A stretch of 64,000 nucleotides of DNA, taken from Symbiodinium natans. Lineage: Eukaryota > Sar > Dinophyceae > Suessiales > Symbiodiniaceae. Location: assembly GCA_905221605.1 (NCBI GenBank), contig CAJNDS010002225.1:388001-452000 (forward strand). The letters run 5' to 3'. Below the pieces are notes generated by a model. That model worked only from the letters and a program-made list of their open reading frames with translations. It did not search any database and was not told where the DNA came from. This document shows positions 1 to 13,200 of the stretch, piece after piece. Within the stretch, counting starts at the first letter, position 1; each line of letters starts with the position of its first letter. The position numbers and the translations under genes are program-made.

Positions 1-962
1 AAAGAGTCTTCAAGAGTCTCAAAGAAGGAGGAGCACGGTACCAGGCACGCAATGTAAATGCGGCGAAACAGACGACAAGCATAACAGGCGAGACAGAGAC
101 TAGCCGTGACGAGAGCCTGCAACGACTTTGCCAAACCGGCAACAGCAGCAACTGGGCCGAGCCTTCCTCATGAAGGGAAAAGCAAACATGGCTACGAATC
201 AAAGCGCCTGCATCTGCCTTCATCTCCTGACACTTACAAGTCAGCTGCATCTACCATAGTGACCTCCAATGATCCCACTCGGATGAGGGAACTCGGCTAG
301 AGAGCACATAGAAAAGCTCAGCCCAAACAGAGACGACGAAACCCCTTAGGCCCTTCACCCTCTGCGCCCTTGCGACGGCTATCTGCAGCTAAGTAGAAGG
401 GCGCTTCAAACTCCAGACATGACCCCCGTCATCCCCTGCGTCTATGCGCCCTTCTAAGCGCAGCTCCTCATACGTCTCTGCACGAGCCATAGCCCCAGGG
501 AAACGCAGCTGAACATCTGCAAGTGCGTCCTCATGAGCTGCAAGCTTTCGAACATTTTCGAACGTTTGTTGTTTCAGGCGGATCCTTGTTAATTGTCAGC
601 ACATCGGTGCGGCTGCTGAAGCCACGGACCTTGCACAAGAAGAAGAGCTCATATAAGGAGACGGAGTTGCGATCTGCATGAAGCGCTGAGGTATGCTGAG
701 GCCTAGAACCATAACGGGCAGCGCCGCGATCTGGCCAACCAGATCTGTGCTTTGATAAATACCACAAAGGACCTGTCCGTTTGAGCGCTACTGCACGCCT
801 GGAAGAAAGGAACAAAAACACTGCAGAGATGTGCATTGGCGATCAAACGGGCCTCCGAGGTTGCAGAAGGATGGATTAAGGTATCGCCCTGGTCGCGCGC
901 ATGTGTCATCTTTTTCAGTGGCAAGCCAAGGCCAATGCTAGCCCGTAACACGCTGGCCGAAT
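1..962. other. Unassigned DNA downstream of the channel gene
   Basis: No exon, repeat array or RNA gene recognised. Only short, mutually overlapping ORFs on both strands, none with a familiar motif. The remaining C-terminal channel exons could lie here or to the left of the window. Confidence 0.5.
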
Positions 963-1037
963 AACCCTTAAGCCCCAGTACCCCTAAACCCCTGAACCCT
1001 CAAACCCCGAAACCCCGAAACACCCTTACCCTAAACC
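963..1037. repeat. Degenerate telomere-like patch (CCCTAAA type)
   Basis: Runs of CCCTAAACCC, CCCTGAACCC, CAAACCCCGAAACCCCGAAA: an interstitial degenerate (TTTAGGG)n on the complementary strand. A second small patch with CTAAACCC, CATAAAC and CCAAACCCCC lies at about 2377-2430. Confidence 0.7.
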
Positions 1038-1640
1038 AGTAAGAGTGTTCTTTGCCACTGTTTTCTGCTGCCGGTGTACACCGGTCCAGCTCAAATCCAC
1101 TCAGGCCGCCCGCAAGGAAAACACAGCAACAATGCACTGACAACAAAAGATTACGACTTCGGACGTCCGAACCCTGTGCCTAAAACCCAACTGCATGGGT
1201 TTAAGGTTGCACTGTTGGGCGGCGCGCTGCTGCTTTCCATGCTGGTTCAGAGTTTCTGGTCCGACAGAACCAGTTCACCAGTCTTTAACGCAGGGTTAGG
1301 ATTTCGGGCCCTTGCCGTATTGTCTATGTCAGCCGTGGTGGAAAAGGTAATAAGATAAGCATTGTACGTGTTTGTTGGGGTTTGATGTGGTGAACCATTG
1401 TAAGTTTGGCGGGGTCAATGAACATGGCTTTGTTGTTGGCTTGGCTTAGAAGGTAGGTTCGGGAGGTGGGCTTGTTGCGGTTCCGACTTTGTCCGAAAAA
1501 GGACAAGGTCTTGGAACCGAAGTTTGCTCCAAAAGCCCACATGACTTATGTTGTACCGGGTCTCTGGCCGAGCGGCCCGCCAACAGTATTAATAAACCTT
1601 TACCGGAGGGAAAGAGCGATTGCGAAAAACCACGGGACGG

Positions 1641-1780
1641 TATGACCGGCTATGACCGGGTATGACCGGGTATGACCGGGTATGACCGGGTATGACCGGG
1701 TATGACCGGGTATGACCGGGTATGACCGGGTATGACCGGGTATGACCGGGCATGACTGGGTACGACCGGGTATGACGGGT
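1641..1780. repeat. 10-bp minisatellite (TATGACCGGG)n, 14 units
   Basis: Fourteen consecutive 10-bp units; the ten from 1651 to 1750 are identical (TATGACCGGG) and the outer four carry single changes. Because 10 is not a multiple of 3, the frame rotates, and a 10-residue period appears in the translated minus strand. No evidence that it is translated. Confidence 0.97.
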
Positions 1781-1956
1781 GCAGGGCAGGCAGACACCCT
1801 CGCTTGTCTCAATGCTGCTCATGGAGCAAAAGAAAGTGTACTTGGAATACTCGCAACACAAAACGGCACGACCTACTCGGGCTTACTCGGGTGTACACGG
1901 GCGTACTCGGGGAGCAGTCGTGGAACGCGGCCGCAATGATCAAAGCAACAGCTGCC

Positions 1957-2360
1957 CGTCTAAGTTTCCCGGGCCTGCCTTTTTCGGCAACATTCCAGAA
2001 CAGTTTCGCGTCTGAACCGCCTGGCCTGCTCAATGAAATATTCCGGTACAGATGCCCGCTCGGGCTGCCACCCACCTGGGCCTGTTCCGGCACAGTTGCC
2101 TCAACCTCCCTGGCTTGCTAATGCAGCTGCTCGCCTGAGTCTCCCTCCCTTGGCCTGTTGGCTGGCACTTGGCTTGCTTCGGAACGGAAACATTCTGGCA
2201 CAGTTCCGCCTTAACCTCCCTGGCCTGCTTATGAAAGCAACATTCCGGTACCATGGCCCGCCTCAGCTTCCCGGGCCCGCTTATCAAGGCAACGTTTCGG
2301 TACATTTGCCGCCTGAGCCTGGACTTCGTATTTTCACAACACTCCGGCACAGTTGCCCAC
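1957..2360. repeat. Diverged tandem repeat of about 65-75 bp
   Basis: Recurring blocks of the form TTCCCGGGCCTGC / CTCCCTGGCCTGCT, then a variable A-rich piece, then CAACATTCCGG(TA/CA)CAG, then TTGCC. At least five decayed copies. ORFs through it on both strands are a by-product. Confidence 0.7.
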
Positions 2361-2612
2361 GCGGTGGAACTCCCTCAGTGCTAAACCCGATACCGTACAC
2401 CCATAAACTATAACCCCCCAAACCCCCACACGCTGACAGGATGAGACACGCGCACGGTGCTGTTGTATGCTGTTGCTGCTCTTTTGCATCTTAATTGTTC
2501 AACCTATATTGGTTTGACCACTATTGACCCCCTCCCGCCCCCCACCCTTCCCCCATCCCCCTTAATCAGGAACTCGCAGCTTTCCGGACCTTGTCCGGCA
2601 AAGCCACCCACA

Positions 2613-2661
2613 TGAAGGGAGTCAAAGGGAGACGAAGGGAGACAAAGGGCGACAAGGAGCC
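2613..2661. repeat. Short 10-bp tandem repeat (GAAGGGAGAC type)
   Basis: Four to five units of GGGAG(T/A)C(A/G)AA with single-base changes, in the region just 3' of the last recognised channel exon. Confidence 0.75.
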
Positions 2662-2762
2662 CAGGAACCCGGCAACAGTCCTCAGAATGTCGGCAATCCT
2701 TAAATGAATTTAGAACCCCAACAATAGACTGTTTGGGGAATTAGAACAAAACTGAAACGTGA

Positions 2763-2849
2763 CATCGCGAGGACATTACACCGCCTGACCTCATGCTCCT
2801 CTTCCGCCAAAACGTCACCCAGGGCACTCCGTTTCAGGCACTGCTGTAC
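2763..2849 (-). CDS. Channel exon: CNBD phosphate-binding region
   Basis: Entered after ACGGCCAG in phase 0. It reads VQQCLKRSAL, then GDVLAEEEHEVRRCNVLAM. The order 'GD....E.....R..VLA' matches the phosphate-binding cassette, but the canonical Phe-Gly-Glu is replaced by Leu-Ala-Glu and the segment is short. The frame remains open to about 2700; the true 3' end and the final helices (B, C) were not identified. Confidence 0.68.
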
Positions 2850-4234
2850 CTGGCCGTGCAAGATCCGTTGCCAACACGACCATTTTTGCAGCTACAGCTA
2901 CAACCGCCGAGGGAGCCCATGTTTTGAGTTGCGCAAGGTCTTTGCGATCGCCATCACACACCGCCTTCACGTGCTAACACACGCGGCACAGCACAGGATT
3001 TCAGAGCTGATCGGAGCCTCAAGGCAACCGTGGTTGACAACATAGACCTGCCATGTTTCGGTGTGCTTTTTGCTTTCAGTACAGGTGCACAGGCCTCTGC
3101 TGTGATCTCACCCTCTTCGATGATGACCTCGTTCTGCAAGACCTGTAGGTGCAGTACCCTCCCAACAAGTACTCGGAATTTCCAAAAGAAGAACTGACCA
3201 CACACGGCACAGCAAAGTGCAGGCGCTGAAGCATGGGCATGTTGAGGCATCATCATCTGGACCAGATCTATCCTGAATGCCAAGTCCTGGGACCGTGGCC
3301 AAGCAGCGGCACTAGCTGTCCGAACCCTGAGCCAGACTACGGAGCGCGAACGGCAAAATCTCATCGGACGACCGGCCCTCGAATTGACGAATGGAAAGAA
3401 ACAGCGAAGCATGTTAAACCTGTGGGGTCCAGCGCATTGAACCAAACAGGCAACGCACGTCGGTGTGAGGATTTGCTTGGGGGCCAGACCTCCCACTGAT
3501 AGTCACAGGTGGCATGTTCCTTTCATGGCTTGCATATGTCTAACCCTTCCCGTTCGAAGGGAGCCGGCTGCAAACTCGGATTCGAAGACATGTTTTTAGC
3601 TTTCCTAGCACCATCTGCTTCATGTACTAGCATGAGCGGTACATGGACACAAGAATCTCATCTTGAGAGGCGCATCACGTTTACGGTATATCAGCATTAC
3701 CCTTTCACTTTGGTACAGCGGTGCTATGCGGCGCCCCTTCTTGTCTTCTTGGCATGTCGTTTTCTGCTTCCCCGAAGAGAACAGGAGCTCGGCGTCCAGA
3801 ATGCTTGATTGTTGGAATAATTGCGGATGCCATGTTGATGCAGTTTCTGTTTCGACTCGGCAACGGCTATTGTACTGGACCAGTCTGTAGGGGGCATACC
3901 GTTTTGCAACATACAGATACCAGTCTAGGAATGGAGTCTTTGCGGTGCAGTAGAGTCCTTTGGTGCAGAGGGGAGCATGTTTCACTGAAAGCTTTCTGTT
4001 GACTGAGCCTTTACATCGGCACTACTCCTGAACATATGTGGACACATATGCTCCCCCCTGAGTACGCAAACCTTACACAACTTTGTCAACGAGCCAAAAA
4101 CATGTCCAAGCAATCGGCCTGTAGCTTCCACGAGCACGGGAAAGCCGAACATTCGATAGACATCGAAAGATCATATGTATATGAATATATATATATGTGT
4201 ATATGTATATGTATACGTATACGTATAGGTATAC

Positions 4235-4275
<41 letters not shown>

Positions 4276-7200
4276 CTTATATATGTGAAAGACTGAATTT
4301 TCAATCCGCGACATGCCTGTACTCTTTCTCGAGGATATCTGCTGGAAGAGGATCTCGTTTCTCCAGCTTTTCTCCGGAGAGTGCGGAGAGCGTGGAGAGT
4401 CGAGTGCAGAGCGGAGTGGAGTATAGCGTGCAGTGTGGACACAACTCAAGAGAACATGACTGGGGGCCAAAGCGAAATGGAGCAGATCTGACCGAGCATG
4501 TAGGACGGAGAAAAGTGCAAGTTAGAAAGGAAGGGAGGTGAGTTGAATATGTTGAATCCTGTGGAGCTGAGCAAGAATGAAGAGACACGCATGAAGTTCT
4601 TTTGACGGTGCCACCTCCGAGCCTGGGAAAGGTTTGAATATGTTCGGAGTCACACTCAAACCCTCAAACCTCAACCCCGGCAAAGGGAGCTTGCATGAGA
4701 ACAAGTCGCACCTAGAAACAAGACAGGCTCCTAGAGGAATAAGTGCCAAGCCGGGTCAACCCGAGCCAAGCCGCACCCAGGAAAATTGAACGGCCCCAAC
4801 GAAATGCCAAATGAATCACGAAGTCGAACAGGAAAGAGCTCGAGCGTTCAACTACTACCTAGCGAATGTACTTGCTTGAAGCGCTGGTGCGAAGCAGCTG
4901 TCCTCGTCATGGAAAGGTCGTTCAAGAGTACGCAGCCATTCCGAATACGAGTTCTGGATGATGTCCATCCTGATTCGGGCACAAATGGGCAATTGAATAA
5001 TTGCCTGCTATCATCTCTGACCCAATGCGCCTGATGCTCAAAGGCATATTTGCAAGAATGTCAGCCTGAACATCCATGTGTTGCGAGGAAGACACTCTGA
5101 TGCCGCGTAGGCTTCCAAAAGCCACTGACTCACTCATGGTGGACTCTGTCTTCGCCTCATTGAAGATGGACTTCTTGTGAAGGACATACTGCGTGTGCTC
5201 GCGGATTGCAGCCCTGAAAGCAATTGACAGCCTTAAGGATGACGATCTTGAATTGCGGCAACACAGATGGAATTCTTAGACTCTTCGGATTCGCTGTCTT
5301 GGATCCTGTTTGACAAAGAAACATCGCATGCGGTGCCACGTGCATCAGCTTGCAGGGCTGCGCTGCGCGCAACTTACTGAGGGAAGGGGCACGAGGGGAA
5401 GGGGGGAGGGGGGGGGAATCCTCGTTTTGAAATCTGGTCATCTGTTCGAATTATCTGTATTCCCATCTTGAGGGTTGAAGAAATGTGGCCTCCTGGAAGT
5501 ATACAGCGCCCCATGTTTTTGCAGTGGTCCACACACAGAAGCAAAATGTGGCCTCCTCTCCCCCAAATACATTTAATTCTGGCGGAGAGGTCTTGTCCGA
5601 AATTGCCTAACAAAGTCTTCGACGAAGTGTGGCGGGCATGAAAATTGGCGGGAAGACGACAGCAGAAACTTTGCAGCCGAGAGCATGCGTTCATGCGTAA
5701 AAGCATATAGGACAGGATGAAGGCCCATGGCTGTCCGTTTAGCAGGCTTAACCAATTCGCATCCACAAAGTGTCCATTTGCCCACGATGTCTGTCTTGTC
5801 TAACATGTCTGTCTTGTCTGTCTTGTCTGTCCTGTTGCAGTACCGGAGTTTTTGGCTCAGATATACTGCCGAACTCACGGTCGAGCAAGAAGGCTGGTCA
5901 GTTACAAAAGAACCAATGCTGCACGACAAATGCTGAGAGGAGAATTATCGCCCTGTCAAACCAGCTTATTCTCCACACTGGAAGTGCCAACAATACTGGA
6001 AGATCATAGAGATCATGCTGCCTCAGCAGGCGGGGCATTCTTCGGCCAGTGCACCACTCCTGCTTCATGAGAGGTATGGTTTGAAGATGTTTGAAGTCGT
6101 TGCATGAGAGAAGTTGCCCAGATGCCGCGGCATGCTGAGGCGCTGCGCCGCTGCGCCTTGATCTCATTCAAACGCTTGTTTGTCTCATTGGCGCGAGGGT
6201 TCGCGGATTCCAGCAAAGAGGTGACCTGGGACTATGTGACCATCTGGGATAGACGACAGACGGGACAGCAACGACCATTGGCCACCAGGGTGCTGAGGAG
6301 AGAATGAAGCCGAAAGCCGTTGCACCAAAGAGCTGAAGCACGATGCAGAAAAGTCGCTCATCCTTAGCATACTTCCGAATGCCCAGAAAACTCCGAGCAT
6401 CGTCGCCGTCGCTGCGGCACCGGCTGTGTTTTTTGCCCAGATGTCCCCATATCCTACAGCCATCATGGTGGCTGTAATGAAGTGGAATGATGCGATGTAC
6501 CTCTCGGAGATACAGAGCGTGGTTCTTTTCTCCCATCAGTTGTGGGTCGGGAGGGGCACTTAGAGACCAAACCAAACTTGTCCACGTTGTACACCCTTAG
6601 TTTCAACGCCAAGCACTCACAATCTCACATATCGACGCAACCGTTTTCACAACAAAGGCTTCATACTGCTTCATCACACCGACCACTGGACTTTTGTCCG
6701 CATTGTCAACGATCAGCGTTGCCAGATGTCCTAAGGTACGAATATCGCTAATTGGCCCAAGGAAATGGGGGTTGACCATTTACACACGAAGCGGATCTGC
6801 CGCTTGTAGATCAGTATGCCTTCAAGACATTCGAAGCGTATGGCATATGCCAATCGCACTGGGCCTGGTTGCAAAAATAGAGGTCCTGTTCAATTCGGCA
6901 CGGTGTGGCAGCAGGAGATCAAGAGAATCGAAACTCTTTAACGAATTGGGGTGTTCTCGACGACGCGGTTGAGTAAACCAGCTAGCTCAAGACGAGCACG
7001 TGCTCCCATGTGCCCCCGACCTAAGCATCCAATTTGGAGCCCGGGCAGGGGCTTGCGCTGTCCTTCCATTCACGGCAAAAGCCAGCAGTGGAACCCCGCT
7101 ATAGCTTAGATTGTGCGATGTGCAACACCTTTGCTGCACTTCGCGAAGCAGGTTGTGCCACCGGAAGCTTCATTGCTAATTGCTAGAAACCTTTTATTTA

Positions 7201-10200
7201 AACCGTTCGCCCACATCTGTACCATGGCACGACATTCTGCTTCAAAGCTTGGAAGATTGCACCGAATCAAGCAACAGGACAGAGCAACATCCACACGATG
7301 CGACAACACGGTATCATACCCGAGGAGAATGATCGCAATTAATGTGAAACTGTGTGAATTCTGCGTTGAGAAAGCAGACTCATCATGTCACAAAGGAGCC
7401 AAGTCCTCCGGCAGGTATATCTGATTTATCTGATCATGCCAGATGCATGACCCTGAGCAGGCGCCTCCTTCGTGGCAAAGTTGAATATCAATTGATCTAA
7501 GAAAGAGGCGTTGGAAAGCACGCAGCCTGCTCAAGATGCAGACAAAGCATCGGAAAGATGCAGAGGTCGCACTCTTTGCAAGTCCAGCCTCGCTTCTCTG
7601 CTGCCAGCTTTACGGCGTCCTGGCATTAAACACACACTTACAAGAAAAAAAACTCAAAATAGAGCACAGCCTCTGGTGGAAAACCGATGCCTTCAAGGAC
7701 ATGCCCATGGCACCAGCAAGGAAGGCGACAGCGGCCTTAACAACTTGAGATCTTATGCCCAGCTGCCGAAGGCTTGGAGCAAGTCGGAAGCTGAAGTGTT
7801 GCTAAAGACGGGCCGATGGGAGTATCTAATGTTGTTTGGTCGGTCTTCGCCTCTAACATGCCTACCGGTCCAACTTCGCATCAAGGGTCTGTCTTGCACC
7901 TTTCTTGATTTACTGGCCGGCATATCTTGTCCTGCATTCCAGTGGACGTCAAAATAGTCTCGCTGTCCTGGCCTATTGCAGAACGAAGTACATCCAAGCA
8001 CCAAGGGATGCAAGCATAGCATATGATCGTGCAAGAAGAGCATAACAACATCGTCTGAGCACGGCTACCCAAACAGAGCGATTGATGCCCATGATGCAGT
8101 GCACCAGGACCTGCCAAAAGGGAAGCTGAAAAAAGAAAACAAACTAAGGATGCCATCTACACCAGGCCTTCCGTCCATCTCGCCTGCACTCGGTGAGGAA
8201 GTCCAAGATCTGCCGAGGTGTCTCAAAAGGTGTACAAAAGATTACAAAAGCGCAACAAACCCTTATGACCCTTGTAAGGTTCTTGGTGGAAGGCATAAAC
8301 GAAGCACTGCAAACCATGAAATGCACGCACATTTATATCTAGCTAGTCAGATCCATAGCCATACTGGCAAAACCACACTTTCCCGTAAAGAGTTGTGACT
8401 TGCACTGGCAGGCGGCAAGCAAACTCTTTATCAATGAATTTGCGTTGCGTGAAGTGGTATGATATACTTGGGATTTGTGATTAGCAATGTAGACATGCTT
8501 CAGAAAAACGGCGTGCACAACAAGGAGTAATTCAAAAGCGCCCGGCAAAGTGATTGTCCTCACGAACACTGAGTGCAAAAGTAAGACAAAGAGTAACTGG
8601 GCTTAGTGACAAGTGTGATCTCACTTTTCTGGGGTCGACATTGCTGGCAGATCACTATTGTAGGGGCCACGGCTAAGCTCTTTCATGAAAAGATCGTTCA
8701 CTTTGCAGTCACCCTTCCGGAAGGTGATCTACAAACTCGATCAGTATTTCAGATCACTCATATTTTGCTGTGAATGATTCATGTTGGGCGTCTCACGGGG
8801 TTGTTGCCAGGCCAGTGTGTACCGAGCAGAGAGTAAGAAGAGAAGCCGGTACAGTACATACTGTAGATCAGGCCACCGTCGGGCGAGATCAACTGTGGCT
8901 TTGTTGTTTGCTGTGCCTGCACGCACTGCACGATGCAGGACTTCGCAACTGCATTTACATGGCACACCATCGGCCTGCAAATACCTAAAGACACGTGCAC
9001 AACCGAGCGCCCCTCCCGGCCACCCTGAGGGCTCCGTTTACTTCAAAAGCGTTTTATGTTCACACGACATCTTGCACGTCTCAGCACTGTGGGCTAGGAC
9101 GGCGTGAGCGCCTTTGCTGCACAACAACGGAATCTCTACTGGCTGACGATCCTCGCAATAGGCATGCTAGACCTGAGCCAAAATGAGGCACTCATTTTCC
9201 TCCATTTCAATGCTTGCGGGAAGGGCTCATGGTGGTTCATCCGTCAGGGACTTCCCATGACCCTTCATCTCATCTCAGGAGGGCTCATCGTCTGGGTAGC
9301 TGCTACCACGTCTTTCCATGTTCAAGTCATAGGTGTAGCGCAAGCGGCTGGAGGAAAAGACGCTGACTTGCGCCGTCCTGGCTACAGTCCGGCAGTCAAA
9401 ACAAACGAAGGGGACCACTTACATAGACTTGCTTGGGGATTAGAGACAGAGTCACTGCGCAGACCCCAAGTGCCTTCAAATATGCAGATTTACATTCTCC
9501 GCTCCTTCGCCTTTTCATGCCTTTTCATTCATGGCTTTTCATGGCTTTTTGCTTTCCGTCCACTCGATCAACGAATCACCGACCGAGGACCGGGGCCTGA
9601 CAGGATATGTGTATGGCCGCTTGCTTTCCAGAGTTCGGGCATAGATAAGCGATCCACGGGTTGGGCAGCTGATTCCGCCCACAACAACCTGAGGTTGATT
9701 CAAATTGATGCAAAAAACTTGATGCAACAAGCGTCATATAAGTGAGTGGCGGTTCCAAAAAAGCGCATCCCAAAGTCTGATGGTCTCAGATGGTCTCAGA
9801 GAGAAGCCCCCCTAAAAAAAGCCTTCAAAGAAGGACTTTTTCAGAGGCCCCGGCAGGGGTCTGCAGCGTTTCCGACTCGTCGGTGAGCTTGCCCTGCGTC
9901 GCTCCCATGAGCCTCAGCCTGTGGAGTAGCATGCCTCAGAGAGCGACGTCACTGTGAGAGCCTCACGCGTGTCGGCACATGTGCTACGACGACTCCCGCT
10001 TCCAGCAAACACACGGAAGACAAAGAGAGAGAGAGAGAGTGAGAGAGAGAGAGAGAGACAAAATGACAAAGCAGTCTCCACCATGGTGTGAGCACCATTT
10101 GAACCACAATGCTGAAGCCCCAGGATGTAGCGCCCGGCACCGTCTTCACGGATGTGGCCTCCATGTACTGAATGGTTTGTGCATTGGGCGCTCCCTCAGC

Positions 10201-13200
10201 TTCTGGAGCGCCATAGAAGAAGGAAACAGGGCGTCCTGTAGCTTCCTCAATTGACGAATCTCTTGAAGCTTCAGGCCATGATGGGCACATGGCCACAACA
10301 TCTTGCTGAAATGCTCAGCATGACTACGACCACACCACAAAGCCTCAGAGAACCTCCCTGTCTCGTAACAACCTGCTGAATCAACAGGCTGTTTAAGGCA
10401 CACTGATTCTGCAAGGATCTTCCATCACAGCAGCGAACCACTCACCAGCATTCCATCCTCTGCAGCTGCACGATGAAGACTGTAGAAAGTGAAGTTCAGG
10501 ATCTGGAAAAACACACTTGACACACTGCAATCAGGCTTGGTTGCTTGCAGGAGACGACCATCGGGAACTGGCGGCTTTCCAATTTGCATTCTCCCAGCGA
10601 AGATCCGAGAAGTCAGAGCGTAACATCGAAACCTGGCAACATGTTAAAAGGTGCTTGGCGCACAGGTCAATACATGCCGCACTGCCAGTGCACTGCCTTC
10701 CAACCGACTTTGCCACCACATCTTTGGCACGTCCTTGTAGTTCTTGGCAGCTAGAGTTCTGTTCATTGAAGAATACGAAGCGAAGTCCCTTCGATGACAC
10801 CTTTGCAGCTTGCTCCGAAGAACACGCTACTTTTTTGTGTGAGGCCACCACATTTGCCAATTTGAAGTCGAGTGTCTGCTGATATCGATTCTTCACAGCT
10901 GGGCCTCCGTGCTGTCAAGTAGCTGACATCTGAACGGGCAATAACGGGCACAAAAAATGCTAGTGGACAGAGCTGAATTTGCGCCTCCTGTTCTCGGCAC
11001 AGTCCACACAAGAAAACCGACGCTCTCTGGCTCTACAAGGGTAGGGCCAGAGGACCTGCAAGAAGTCTGAAACTCAGTTTGTGGCAAACAAAGATTCAAA
11101 AAGACGTTGAATAGCACCTGGGCTCCTAACTGGCTCGCATCTCGTACATGCTTAATCCTCGAGCATCTGCCTGATGACATTTCTCTGCGATTCCTGTGGA
11201 ATGAAATTTTGATGTCTGGTGAGATATGCTGAGAAGTTACCGATTACACTTATCAGGCCGATGCCGGGATTCCCGGAACCCCCCCCCTCTCGTGCGTTCA
11301 ACGTAGCCAACTCTGTTTGTGAAAGTCCCTCCGTACGCCGTGCACATGTCTAGAGAGTCTAGCACGAGCTTTCACCGAATAAGATGTGTTCAAACTTGTG
11401 CCACTCTTTCGTGCCTGCGCAAGCAGGACAACCATCAGTCGGCGGGTCATGAGGGGCTCTTGCAGCTCCAGCGCTTCGCCCTTGATTGCGGACTTGGCCC
11501 TTCCAAGCCGTGGGGTTCGGGGGCCCCGTGGGCCCCGTGGGCCTCGTGGGCCCCGTGGGCCCCTCTCCGCTGCGAGCTTGACGAGGCTCTGCCCATTCTG
11601 CCGATGCGCCACGTACAGTACCATGTGCTTCGTATTGCGTCTCGTTAGACCACAGCCATGGCTCGGATGCTAAACTTGATCTACACTCTACACCTCGGAA
11701 TGCCGAGGCTTGAAACACCTGTCGTGAAGCCGGACCAACTGCCGACTGAAGACGTCTGAAGACAGCCCCAGCCGCACAAAGCAAGCACTGCACCTCCTGA
11801 CAGTGCCCTCGCATGTCATATCCGGCCTGCCACAGGCTGCACCTACAGTCAAAGCTCCTTATCGCTCAATGGAGAGGCCTCGTCTTTTGCTGGAAATCCC
11901 TCATACAGAACGTCCAACCTGTGAAGACGCACAACCGCAGGACTCTCCAATCAGCAGACAATCCGAGATGCGGACTCTAAGACATCAGAGTACCAGTCAG
12001 CATCAAAGCTGGCCAGGCTCCAAATCTGAGAACACTTTCTACAGCAAGGTACTCTTGAGCTGAAAAGCAACTCATACTGATCTGAAGCCTGGTCCCTTCT
12101 GAGACCGAGCCAGCTCGATCCAAGCTTCGCCTCCTGAATCTGCATTGCTCAATTGCTGCTTAATTGCTGCGCCAAGCGTTCTCTCACATTTCTCCGGGCC
12201 GTGCACCATGCCCATCGACGCATTGCGTGTATGGGCTCTCGCACGGCGCTGACACCTGCGATGGCAAGCAATGCAGGCAGACTGCATGACAGTGCAAGAG
12301 CCCTTTTTCGCAGTGCCTGTGCGGCTTGAAGCAAGCTATTTCAGCCTCACCTTTCAGTGCCATGCAATCACTGAAGAGTGCCACTTCAAGGAATTGCAGA
12401 ATTTCCATGGCCGAGCAAGTCACAGTCGTGGACAGCGCAGTTCAGCACTGCATCTATTCCACGGTCGCGTAAGGCACGAAGATTCAGCGCATCCTTTGTG
12501 AGACACAGCTGCTCCATCGCTCATCTTCTAAAGCTCTGAGACTCCACAACTTTGGCGAAACGAAGTGCCTCCAGCGATCCAATCCACAGCTCAAATCCAG
12601 TGGCATCCTCCTTCAACACCTGGCAGGAGACTTTTGCCGACATTTGCACTCCATCAAGGAGATTGCCCCTGGTCTACAAAGAGCCATGGCTCCCCACCAG
12701 ATCGGCGGTGAAGGAGGAGAAGCCCGTCAGCCTCACACGATCACAAGTCGTGCGGCTTCTTCGCACTGGCACGAATTTGGGGCCACGTGGCTTGGCCATG
12801 CATGTGCTGGAGTCATCGAAATCGGTTAAGCTGGGATCAGTTCACAACAGCATCACACAGGCTCTCAGGTCACTGATGACTCATGAACTCACATGAGTTC
12901 ACACAAAATGTCGATGAACAGGACATGGAGCTCCGGCTGGTCTTCTTCCGAGCGTCTGCCATCCTGCGCTGCAAAGGCTTGTAAGTGACGAGCGTAGAAA
13001 CGTGGAGCATCGAAGTACATCATCGAATATCGACATCGTAGAGCTGGGTCTCTTCCATTGGTGAGGTCAAGAATATTTTTTGAAAAAAGAGAGCAAAGGC
13101 AGCAACACCCCCCAACACCTTTGAAACAATGCCAATACGGCTGGCTGCTTCCCAGAAGAGGACGTGAATCTGTAAGCAAGCCAACTGTGAAACATGGTCA

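Noticed and set aside
9171-9186. TGAGCCAAAATG, 12 nt matching the reverse complement of the dinoflagellate spliced leader
   Set aside because: Only 12 of about 21 positions match and no cDNA-like context follows; expected by chance at a rate that is not negligible. A weaker match (GGCCATTTTGAG) near 61728 was dropped for the same reason.
9104-9745. 213-codon plus-strand ORF with hydrophobic stretches
   Set aside because: No ATG at its first codon (GTG), antisense to the channel gene's large S5-pore interval, and no recognisable motif; chance is the simpler reading.
11298-11624. Collagen-like Gly-Pro-Arg ORF on the minus strand
   Set aside because: Entirely due to a five-unit 9-bp repeat; no collagen-type domain around it.
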